NCBI GenBank assembly: GCA_023213395.1
Contig: CM041465.1
Coordinates: 54,629,741-54,693,740 of the forward strand
Reading direction: 5' to 3'
Source: Cycas panzhihuaensis
Lineage: Eukaryota; Cycadophyta
DNA: 64,000 bases
Under the pieces are notes generated by a model. It did not search any database, was not told where the DNA came from, and worked only from the letters and a program-made list of their open reading frames with translations. The position numbers and the translations under genes were made by a program. Numbering within the stretch: position 1 is the stretch's first letter; each line of letters begins with the position of its first letter. Shown piece by piece: positions 1 to 8,686 of the stretch.

Positions 1-493
1 ACAAAAAGTGCATATCTACACATTTGCATTTCTAAAACAAAGCAGAGATATTCTGACATATAAACATTTACAACATACAAAAATACTCATTTACAAAATA
101 AATCATACATGCTACCTCTATCATACATGATACACACCATTTCATGTGGAGGCTTGTGCAGCCGGCCGTGCCAGTCTCTAGTTCTTTGGTTAGTTAGGTG
201 CGCTTGCCCTGTTTGCTGGACGCCCTGCTACTTCATATTACACCTTGGTAACGGGGGCATCCCGTTTCTTGCCACTTGATTTGGTCGATGCTGAGCAGCG
301 TGGCGGCCCTCGTTGTCCTCGTCTCTGTCCCCCTTGTCCACAGCGTTCGCCCACGACACTTGCCTACACCCTTGGATCACGTGCTGCTCTTGGTCGCTCT
401 TATATATATATATGCATGTGCTACTCATGTTTCTTGATTGTCGACATTCGCCATCACATTACGCTTACGGCGGTGAGGCTCTGCGCGAGGCGA
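1..493 (+). mobile_element. Tat-1: end of internal region, before its 3' LTR
   Basis: This is the last part of a plus-strand Ty3/gypsy element whose body lies left of the window. Bases 1-150 match the reverse complement of about 7010-7090 in Tat-2, the stretch that follows integrase. From about 150 the match jumps to the reverse complement of about 3117-3470, next to the polypurine tract. The roughly 3.5 kb between these points in Tat-2, holding the antisense gene and the archaeal-type RNase H, is therefore missing. Short open frames here (for example 245-574) have no recognisable domain and are not called genes. The tract before the LTR is a weak, mutated purine run. Confidence 0.8.
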
Positions 494-3035
494 TGTTCCG
501 GCTATCGGGAATGGACTCGGGGCCTTGTCGACACGGGTTTGTGCGGTATATGTTCTTACTTTGCTTACTTATGATCATTGCGATGGTGGGAATGGTTTGA
601 TTGACATGTGCACTGTCCATATACTGTTTGATTGCTTGTTCATTATGCATGTGCCCTAACGGCACCTTTTAGCCTATGACGACTCACGGTGAGGGCATCC
701 ATAAGCGGATCGACACCCGTATGGCGTCTGACCACTCACGATGTCTCCATGGTCTTTCGGGATGCTTTTCCGGCTGTTTATGCGTGTTACCGCGTCTGCT
801 TATGTTGCAAACCCTTTCTAAGCTGGTTTAACCCTTAGTTAGGTCTTTTTGCCGTTTGAGTACTTGCCTTTGCACAGGCCTTCCCCGATTGATTTAATTC
901 ATGCTCGACCCTTGTTCTTACCTTAAAAAAGGCGATTTTATGACTTTTAGGTTGCATTTTCTCTTTTTTCAAATTTTTTGTCTGCAAACTTAAGCGGTAC
1001 CACAAAGTTCTTGATGATGCCGGTCATGCCGTAAACTTGGCGATGCCAGTTCTGCCGATCTGACTGTTAAAATTAAAAAAAGAAACATGACGATGCCGCG
1101 ATTTTTCGGAACTGCCGTGGCTCTAAGTTGGGCGCGAGGCCCCAGCGTTCACTTGCTTCACTCAAGACATAAAAACTCTTTTTACTCATTTGCTTCGGGA
1201 TGATGATTATTGAATGAATTTTCTACTCTCTACTTCACTCTCCTCTCAAGTTTTTCTTCACAAAGACAAGACAAACAAACAAGAACAAGAGACACCTTTC
1301 AGCAAATTGTGGGGCGGAGGCACCAAGGCGCTATTCTTTGGAGATCTGGGGCCATTCTTTGCCCCCTCAGACTCCAATACAAGCACTCTTCCTCCTCACA
1401 CATATTGAAGGCCTCCAAGAGGATTTTGCACCAAGAAAACCATTGCAAGGAACCATTTCCATCTCACTTTCTTGCATGAGGCTCCACCACTCCTCTCTCT
1501 TGCAAGGGACATGCTACATTGCTTCATAGGCATCTCTTGGACCTGCTCCAAGTTGCCAAGTGCTCATATGCACTCCTCCTTCATCATTTGAGGTATTTGG
1601 TGTCATTTCTTTGGTGTTTTTGCTTGTTTTTTTGTATTATTTCACTTGCAACTCTTTGCTTCCTTTTATATATGCACTTTCTTGGTTTCCCCTTAATGGG
1701 TTGATGCAAGGAACCATAGTATTTGTGGCTTATTAGAGTGTCACCCGAGGATAGGCTTAGTTTCCCATTCTTTTCTTCCACTCACCCTTCTTCTCCCATC
1801 CTTCTCTTTCGCCATTTCTTGGGCAATAGGCATAAAGGGTTACACGAGGGTTTGAGGGAGATTAGGCGGGGTTCCGTCCCCCATTGTCGTCCTACTCCCC
1901 AAGGGTTCCGTCCCTTTTCCTCTCCCCCTTTATTTCCCGCTTTTGCTTAAGAAGTAGGGCTAGAGAGGCTTCGGAGAATCGGTTGAGTGTTTACCTTGGC
2001 ATATGCTACCCGTTGCTCCATGATCTTTTGTCGCATGCTAGCATCGTTTCCCTTACATCTGTGGAGACCTCTAGGTGGGTGAGTTAGCCATCCCGAGGCT
2101 ATACTCAACCCCATTTGGGGTCGTTTGTGGTATGTGACCTTGGCATGCTTATCGTGTGACTTTGCTTCTTTCATTGCATGTTAGCATTTAGCCATACCTT
2201 TTAAACTTAGTTCGCTTTACTTGCAACATATATACATATATCTTTTGGCATCTCGTAGCCTCTCTTTCGAGAGGAAGGTATTCGCTTATTTGCTTGCGGA
2301 GCGTTCGGGACGAGGGGGCATAAGGTCGACCCATTCTTGGTCGACACTTGCTTGGTACGTTTTCCCTTTGTATATGCCGTTTGAGCTTTATTTTTACATC
2401 ATTTCGGTTTAGTTAGTGCTTATTTGCTTTTGGGAGGTAAGTGATCCCCATCACCGCTGGCAACCGTCGCATACGAGGAGGACGACGGAGGAAGCGCAAC
2501 CGTGATGAGACACTGCGTCTCGGCCCAACCGCCGGATCCGGGTATTCTCCGCTCACCCTTCATACTCCTTTTTCGCTCTTATGTTTCTTTACGCTTGCTT
2601 TGGTAGTTAGAGAAATATAAGGAAAAGGAAAAGAAATAACTATTTATTTTGTACTTGCTTTTTGCTCTACATTTGCTTTACGTGCGCTTTCTTTGCTACA
2701 CCCTGCACACTATGGTGTCTGAGATTCTTTGACCGATCCCCCTTTAGCCGCTCTTGCACATATCTTACCTGCGACACGTTTGGTTGGTTACCCCTTCGCC
2801 GCTTTCTCATTGCCTTGAGAAGTAGCGGCGTCAGTTCCTTTTCCCTTCCGGCCATCCGAAGGTAGGAGGGTCTCGCCTTGCACGGCTACACCGAAGCAAC
2901 CGGGCACCTTGCCCCATACCCGCTCGGCCAAGACGGCGTCCGCGAGGTATGATCCTCGTTCTTTAGCCTATTAGCCCTGTGGTTTTGTGTCCTTCCCGCT
3001 AGGCGTTGGATCATTGCCCCGTGGAGAGCGTTTCA
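494..3035 (+). mobile_element. Tat-1 3' LTR
   Basis: The LTR is 2,542 bp. It starts TGTTCCGGCTATCGGG and ends GCGTTTCA. The same ends are seen in the Tat-2 5' LTR (2,585 bp) and the Tat-4 LTRs (2,615 and 2,599 bp). It is followed by CATGG, which begins the interrupted Tat-2 LTR, so this is the right boundary of an inserted element. It holds no protein gene; the small open frames are chance. Confidence 0.85.
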
Positions 3036-3040
3036 CATGG
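3036..3040. repeat. Right target site duplication of Tat-1 (CATGG)
   Basis: CATGGGTAGG follows the Tat-1 LTR end. The same CATGGGTAGG lies inside the intact Tat-2 5' LTR near 14863, preceded there by AATTAA. So Tat-1 inserted at CATGG in Tat-2's 3' LTR. The left copy should lie outside the window. Confidence 0.75.
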
Positions 3041-3114
3041 GTAGGAAAGTGCGAAAATATACCTGAATAAACCTGCATTAATGCATCTCGAGTCCATTCC
3101 CATTAGTGGAAACA
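3036..3114 (-). mobile_element. Tat-2 3' LTR, first 79 bp only
   Basis: Reverse complement starts TGTTTCCACTAATGGGAATG and matches the start of the Tat-2 5' LTR near 14942 at roughly 90 percent, mostly transitions. It stops at 3036 because Tat-1 is inserted there. Confidence 0.85.
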
Positions 3115-3123
3115 TCGCCCCTT
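3115..3123 (-). promoter_or_regulatory. Polypurine tract of Tat-2
   Basis: On the minus strand AAGGGGCGA lies directly against the LTR start TGTTTCC. This is the expected site for plus-strand DNA priming. Related tracts precede the Tat-3 (53511-53522) and Tat-4 (34286-34297) 3' LTRs. Confidence 0.75.
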
Positions 3124-3466
3124 AGCGTGAGCCTCACTGCTCAGAAGCGTAATGTGATGGCGAATGCTGATAATCAAGAAACATGAGTAGCACATGCATA
3201 TATATAAAACAATAAAGAGCGGCACGCGGACCAAGGGTGTAAGCAAGTGTCATGGCGGAACGCGTGGACAGGGGAAACAGAGACAAGGACAATGTAGGGG
3301 TTGCGTACGTGTCGTCTAAACATCGACCTGCAACTGAAATGAGCAAGTAGAACGGGATGCCCCCGTTGCCGAAGTGCAACGTGGAGTAGGAGGGCATCCA
3401 GCAAATAGAGCAAGCAATCTAACTAACAGCCACTGAAGGCTTGGGTGCGGGCTGGCCAGGCAAGTC

Positions 3467-3889
3467 TCAGGGGCGGTCATCTAGAAGCGGGAGGCGACGC
3501 TCAAGGATGAGGCGGACGAGACTGTCAGCCTCAGCATTGAGGTGCCTCGGGATATGCTGAATATCCACTGACGAGAAACAAGCCAGAAGAGACCTGGCGG
3601 CAGACGCGAGGGCCCTCAGGTGAGGGCATCGCACTTGGTAAACCTAGGTGAGATGGGACACCACGACCTGAGAATCGCAAAATAGCATGATGGACCCGCG
3701 ATGGAAACAGAGAGCATCGGTAAGGGCCTTAATAACGGCTATGTACTCAACTTCGTTATTGGTAGCCTCGGGAAGAAAGGCCACGAAACGCAAGAAATCG
3801 TGTCTAGAGGGGCTACGAAGAATCCACGCAGCGGCGGAAGGTCTGGGGTTGCCGCGACTTCCACCATCGGTAAAAACGAGAAGAGACAT
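3467..3889 (-). pseudogene. Archaeal-type RNase H (aRNH) of Tat-2
   Basis: This is a type I RNase H fold protein of 141 codons, read on the sense strand of the element. The start is MSLLVFTDGGSRGNP, with the first catalytic Asp in TDGG. The Glu is in ATNNEVEY, the next Asp is in FCDSQ, and the last Asp is in NAEADSL near the C-terminus. It ends LLDDRP before TGA. One in-frame TAG at 3644-3646 (LT*VY; Tat-4 has Gln there) breaks it. A second RNase H of this type is characteristic of the Tat lineage, where it probably adds RNA-removal activity during reverse transcription. It lies between the antisense gene and the 3' LTR and is transcribed away from the antisense promoter. The same 423-bp length is found in Tat-3, Tat-4 and Tat-6. 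Confidence 0.85.
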
Positions 3890-4253
3890 GGCTGGATACT
3901 AAGCTCTAGGTAGAAAACAGTAATGAAAGCAAAACAAAGACTCGAATGGCAGCGTGAAAGGGGCCGAGAAGGGTAGGAAAACCTAGCAATGAGGTTACCT
4001 GAGAACGAAAGCAAGCAATCCCACCTTTGGTGAGGAGCGGAGAAAAGGCGTCTTGGCAAAGCAGTGCAAAAGGGCCCTGCCAAAAGTGCAATAATGAGGT
4101 ACCATAAATGCTCCCGCGAGGGGAGGCAGAAAGGGCATCCATGGGACACAATGAGCGACAGGGCCAGAAGGCAAAGGCTATCAGGGCAATGAGATGGTCC
4201 CAACGACTGTCACGGAGCCAAAAACGGAAGAAGTGCCCGTCGGGGCCCTCGGC
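3890..4253. other. Interval between divergent aRNH and antisense promoter (Tat-2)
   Basis: This 364-bp stretch separates the aRNH start (minus) from the antisense TATA box (plus). A long minus-strand open frame (3906-4292) crosses it but has no family resemblance and is not conserved as a frame in Tat-6 or Tat-3, so I do not call it a gene. It is the natural place for upstream elements of the antisense promoter. Confidence 0.4.
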
Positions 4254-4261
4254 TATATAAG
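4254..4261 (+). promoter_or_regulatory. TATA box of the antisense gene (Tat-2)
   Basis: The sequence CTATATAAGGAAAA is followed about 25-30 bp later by GATTCATTTTCA, a plausible start region. The same arrangement occurs in Tat-6 (63518-63526) and, reverse-complemented, in Tat-3 (52033-52042). Conservation of TATA, spacing and following sequence in three diverged copies supports a real RNA polymerase II promoter opposite to gag-pol. Confidence 0.75.
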
Positions 4262-4435
4262 GAAAAACAATGAAAACCAGATTCATTTTCATCGGTACTC
4301 GTGCGAAACCATAGCCTTTTCCTTACGACGCGGAGTGCTACCTAACTTCGGAGGTACGCTAGAGACGATCCGTCGAGCGAGGAGACGAACAAGCACGATC
4401 GCGGGGACGGGATGGCGACAGTTAGTCTAGATCCA

Positions 4436-4916
4436 GTGAGTGGATCTAACAAAACCCTCGTCATTTCAAAGTTTAAAGTTAATTGCTCTTTAATTAGTTT
4501 TTAATGCTTTTTATGCCCCTTGTGGGCGATTGGATGCCTCACGGTCGAGCAGGACCCGAGAAAGAGGGGACACAGGCATTAAGCAGCCCTTGTCCCGGTG
4601 GGCCCCACATGGGGTCCACCACCAAAATTTTTGATTTTCTGGGCAAAAAACCAGCCTTTTTAGGGGGGTTGCCGGCGGTACCGTGGCCAAGATTGCGGCA
4701 CCGCGATCTTGGTCGCGGGATCGCTGCAGAAGGATCGCCACGGGGCCCGCTCCAACTTTAGCTGCATTAAATTTGGAGCCAGACTGTGAGAAAATCTAAA
4801 AAAAGTAGAAAAAGGGGCCAAACAGCCCCTGAAAACCAGAAAAGACAACCAGACAAGCAGCTAGGAGCCTAGAGGACTGCTAGGAGACTAACTTTGACTG
4901 ACTTTGATGAATGCAG
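4436..4916 (+). other. Intron 1 of the antisense gene (Tat-2), phase 0
   Basis: Donor is GATCCA|GTGAGT and acceptor is GAATGCAG|GCAGTTA. Tat-3 has GACCCA|GTGAGT and TTTTGTAG|GCAGTTA with a 489-bp intron (481 bp here). Tat-6 has GATCAA|GTGAGT. The intron contains a GC-rich hairpin around 4690-4717 (CCAAGATTGCGG and CCGCGATCTTGG) and GGTACC-type motifs that also occur in the LTRs. Confidence 0.75.
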
Positions 4917-6121
4917 GCAGTTACCGCGGTGGATAACCGCGAAAACGTTGGCATGCCCATCCTAAGTTACACACGGAGATGGCGGCCAAGGAGGACAGGG
5001 CGACCCTGAAGAGATGCGGCCTGTACAAGGCCCTGAAGACCCCCCAGTTCACATCAGATCAGTGGCTCCTAGTGGACATAGTGTTGCACTGGGACAGGAG
5101 GAGGCATGTGTTTCACTTGCCTCAGATAGGAGACATCACCATCACCCCAGAGGATATCAGGTGGATCCTAGGGGTGCCCGGCAGAAGACCGTGAGGCTGC
5201 AGACGCCGCCTAGCGCACAGAGAGGCGGCTCAGTTTCTCACGGGGGCAGACAGGTGGCAGCGGAGGGGAGCCCCCCTCCAGACAGTACTCATGTCAGGGA
5301 TTCCTCGGGTGAGGAAACTTATTTTACTATGCATTCTGTTCCGGATCTCCCGGAAACAGAACTACAGAGAGATCCCAGGAGGATGGGTGGACGCAGCACG
5401 CCGGTGTGAGGCCGGCGAGAGGATGGACTGGGCCACTCTAGTTGCGGTGAACCTCGTTGCCCAACTAGATACCATCAGGAGATCAGGCCGAGGAGGATTT
5501 TCCTCTGACATGTTGCTACAAAGGTCTTTGGTTTTTGATCATTTTGCGGTAGTGGCGCCGGCAGGGGGACCATTCCCCATAGCGAGGTGGGCCCCAATGG
5601 TCCACAGGTGGCAGACCAGACTTCGAGGGACAGAGGACCAGGCCCATGTCCGTCGATCAGTCGACGCAACATCACTTGACCTCCTCACTCTGACCGACTA
5701 CATAGCAGAGCCATACAGGGCGGTGAGGTGGGAGAGTGATGACGGAGCAGGAGGAGCAGGGGCACCCATCGACGATGACAGTGACGATGGGGGCAACGAC
5801 AGTGATGACGGGGGTGATGGGGCTTGCCCATCACGACCTGCAGGAGGGGCAGGTCCATCACAGTCATCCGAGGACGCAGCAGGACCATCCGGGTCATCAT
5901 AGGAGGGCAGCCCATCGAGCCTGGCGAGATGAGCGGTGGCGAGCCGAGACTGTGGGCCTTGCTACGGATCGTGAGGAGATCCGGAGAGGCGAGGGTCAAG
6001 CTAGTCCCTGCCAGAGACGAGGCAGAGGCAGAGGACGTACCAGATGATGAGGTACCTGCAGTTGGCAGAGAGCCAGGGGATGAGGATGTCGCCCGAGTAG
6101 AAGGTCCGGCGGCCACGGCAG

Positions 6122-6229
6122 GTGAGGCCTAACCGTTTCCTTAGTCGTTTGACATCTGGATAGACTTTGATTTCATTTTATTATATGCATCAAGGATACA
6201 CACTGACGTATGGCATGTTGCCTTGGCAG
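6122..6229 (+). other. Intron 2 of the antisense gene (Tat-2), phase 1
   Basis: Donor CAG|GTGAGG and acceptor CTTGGCAG|GAGTGG bound 108 bp containing stops in all frames. Removing it joins AATAG to VAEVQRLVKAM in frame. Matching introns exist in Tat-4 (33022-33139, 118 bp) and Tat-3 (50003-50128, 126 bp), all phase 1. Confidence 0.8.
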
Positions 6230-6795
6230 GAGTGGCAGAGGTGCAGAGGCTGGTCAAGGCCATGGTGAGGGAGCTGTTCCCTCAGGTCTACGCAGAGGGG
6301 CAACCGCCCATCCAAGTAGCGGATGCGCCCAGATCGGTGGAAGCCTACATGTAGGCGTTCGCCCCATTGGTGAGAGCGAGAGACATCTGGGCTGCAGAGA
6401 CCCAGGAGCACATGGCATACCGGGGGCAGCTGCAGCGAGAGCTCGACATGACCAGGGGCGAGCGAGATGAGCTATGTGGACGGATCCAAGCCTTAGAGAC
6501 ACAGAGCGGGCTAGGAGGAGATGCAGGGAGCAGCACTCACCTAGCAGTCCTAGAGGAGCACCTTAAGGCATCGGAGGAGAGGTTTAGAGCTATCGAGGAG
6601 GGACTTCGAGGTGAGAGGGATTGCATCCAGGTCCACTATGACCAGCTGGTGGCGCAGATGGTCTCGAGGTCAAGCAGGAGCCGGACCCACACACACATAG
6701 CGGCTACGACCCCGAGACGGCCTCGGGACCGGGAGAGCGAGGCAGGCAGCTCGCGGAGGCCCAGGAGGAGCCTCACCGGGATGTGGTCCCTGTGA

Positions 6796-7430
6796 GAGGA
6801 TCACACTGCACTGAGAGGCAGACCCCATGGTCTGCAATGCAGTGAGACTAGGAGACACACATGTATGATTTTGGACGAGCGGGCCTCGTGGGGTCATATG
6901 TAGGCTCACATGATTGTACCCCCCCTACAAGGATCCCGGCTTCCCACATACATGATGTACTATGACACTTTGACATATATATACATACGGGGTAATTGGA
7001 ACCCCATTTTGACATGAAATGGTGTGTATCATGTATGATAGAGATAGCACGTATGATTTACTTTTGTAAATGAATAATCTTTGTATGTTGTAAATGTTTA
7101 TATGTTGTAGGTGAAAATATGTAAATATGTTAATATGTTGTAAATGCATGCATGTGTTTCCTTCCATGTATGGCCATATGTCTAACAGGAGCACACACAT
7201 CCCCCGTGAGTAGAGGTGATCGAGAGGTGTGAGGTTAGAAAATAGGGCGACATGCACGTCCACAGGAGAACATAGCAGAATATGTGAAGGAAACAACAAG
7301 CACGAGAGGGGAGTAACGATACTCCACAGCGTCGTCCTAGTTTGGGGGATGCCCAAAATAGGAGGACAAAGGTTCCCGAGAGCACACGGGAACGCGGGTT
7401 CCGTGGGAGGAACCAGAAGAAGAAACACAC
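6796..7430. other. Tat-2 spacer between antisense gene and tandem array
   Basis: No gene is visible. The stretch is AT-rich with repeated TATGTTG and TGTAAATG words, and its homologue follows integrase in Tat-4 (31910-32240) and Tat-3 (46658-47160). Read on the plus strand it would be the 3' untranslated region and polyadenylation area of the antisense gene. Read on the minus strand it is part of the element's 3' UTR. The minus open frame at 6925-7428 has no recognisable domain. Confidence 0.55.
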
Positions 7431-8450
7431 ATCCATCTTAAATTGCCATTCAACCCATGGTTGGGAGGAATGGGAACAATTTAAAATGGTAGTTTAGGCT
7501 CGTTTTAGAGCAAGAATCCATCTTAAATTGCCATTCAACCCGTGGTTAGGAAGAATGAAAGCAATTTAAAATGGTAGTTTAGGCTCGTTTCGGAGCAAGA
7601 ATCCATTTTAAATTGCCATTCAACCCGTGGTTGGGAGGAATGGGAACAATTTAAAATGGTAGTTTAGGCTCGTTTCGGAGCATTAATCCACCTTAAATTG
7701 CCATTCAACCCGTGGTTGAGAAGAATGAAAGTAATTTAAAATGGTAGTTTAGGCTTGTTTCAGAGCAAGAATCCATCTTAAATTGCCATTCAACCCGTGG
7801 TTGGGAGGAATGGGAACAATTTAAAATGGTAGTTTAGGCTCATTTCAGAGCATGAATCCACCTTAAATTGCCATTCAACCCATGGTTGGGAAGAATGAAA
7901 GCAATTTAAAATGGTAGTTTAGGCTCGTTTCAGAGCATGAATCTACCTTAAATTGACATTCAACCCATGGTTGGGAAGAATGAAAGCAATTTAAAATGGT
8001 AGTTTAGGCTCGTCTCAGAGCATGAATCCACCTTAAATTACCATTCAACCCGTGGTTGGGAAGAATGAAAGCAATTTAAAATGGTAGTTTAGGCTCATTT
8101 CAGAGCATGAATCCATCTTAAATTGCCATTCAACCCGTGGTTGGGAGGAATGGGAACAATTTAAAATGGTAGTTTAGGCTCATTTCGGAGCAAGAATCCA
8201 TCTTAAATTGCCATTCAACCCGTGGTTGGGAGGAATGGGAACAATTTAAAATGGTAGTTTAGGCTCGTTTCGGAGCATGAATCCACCTTAAATTGCCATT
8301 CAACTTATGGTTGGGAAGAATGAAAGCAATTTAAAATGGTAGTTTAGGCTCGTTTCGGAGCATGAATCCACCTTAAATTGCCATTCAACCCGTGGTTGGG
8401 AAGAATGAAAGCAATTTAAAATGGTAGTTTAGGCTCGTCTCGGAGCATAA
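7431..8450. repeat. 12-copy tandem array, 85-bp unit, in the Tat-2 3' UTR
   Basis: ATCCAYCTTAAATTG recurs at 7431, 7516, 7601, 7686, 7771, 7856, 7941, 8026, 8111, 8196, 8281 and 8366, an exact 85-bp period. Two unit types differ in the middle: A has GGGAGGAATGGGAAC and B has GGGAAGAATGAAAGC. The order is ABABABBBAABB. Each unit can fold: CTTAAATTG pairs with CAATTTAA and CAACC with GGTTG around CGT. One diverged unit stands at the same place in Tat-4 (31838-31906) and Tat-3 (43914-43984), so the array arose by amplifying a pre-existing 3' UTR unit. Confidence 0.95.
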
Positions 8451-8686
8451 AGAGAGCAAGAGGTGTGGCTAGACCCCATAAGGATAGGGGTAGTCACGCG
8501 TAGGGTAGGAGATAGGTGACGGAGAGTAGGCCTAGGCCTACCAGTAAACTTGCTATGGTCAGAACCATATGAGTGCAACGGACCTAGCACACGGTGGATC
8601 ATGTGGCAAGGTTGCATCTGAGTAAGAGTGGCTCTAGTCTGAGGTAAGGATCTAGAGCGTGAAGAAGAAGTGCCTCTACGAGTGAC
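8451..8686. other. Tat-2 deletion junction between protease and tandem array
   Basis: This is non-coding sequence between the end of the protease frame and the array. In Tat-4 about 3 kb of RT, RNase H and integrase lies between the matching points, so the main internal deletion of Tat-2 maps here. I recognise no part of RT or integrase in it. Confidence 0.6.

Larger units (their letters stand above)
4412..6795 (+). pseudogene. Antisense spliced gene, plant mobile domain (PMD)-like protein (Tat-2)
   Basis: The gene runs opposite to gag-pol. Exon 1 (4412-4435) encodes MATVSLDP. Exon 2 (4917-6121) starts AVTAVDN and carries a PMD-like N-terminal block: LKRCGLYKAL, LLVDIVLHWD, HVFHLPQIGDITITPEDIRW, ILGVPG. 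PMD proteins typically have W-x-HTFHLP-x-GEMT-x-T-x-QDV. An acidic and Ser/Gly-rich stretch follows. Exon 3 (6230-6795) encodes a charged region likely to form a coiled coil, then a basic tail ending RRSLTGMWSL. Breaks: a frameshift near 4950-4979, TGA at 5192 (probably from CGA), a frameshift near 5880-5930, and TAG at about 6354. PMD is known from plant MAIN/MAIL-type nuclear proteins and from transposons. Its role in the element is unknown. Confidence 0.75.

Noticed and set aside
1210-1950. Plus-strand frames in the Tat-1 LTR (for example 1210-1479, 1723-1950)
   Set aside because: No domain, no conservation in sister LTRs, and a composition typical of the CT-rich LTR interior.
3906-4292. 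Minus-strand 128-codon open frame with hydrophobic stretches
   Set aside because: It overlaps the antisense promoter and exon 1. No similar frame exists at the same place in Tat-3 or Tat-6.
7431-8450. CRISPR-like array
   Set aside because: The units are contiguous 85-bp repeats with no unique spacers, inside a plant retrotransposon. It is a tandem satellite.
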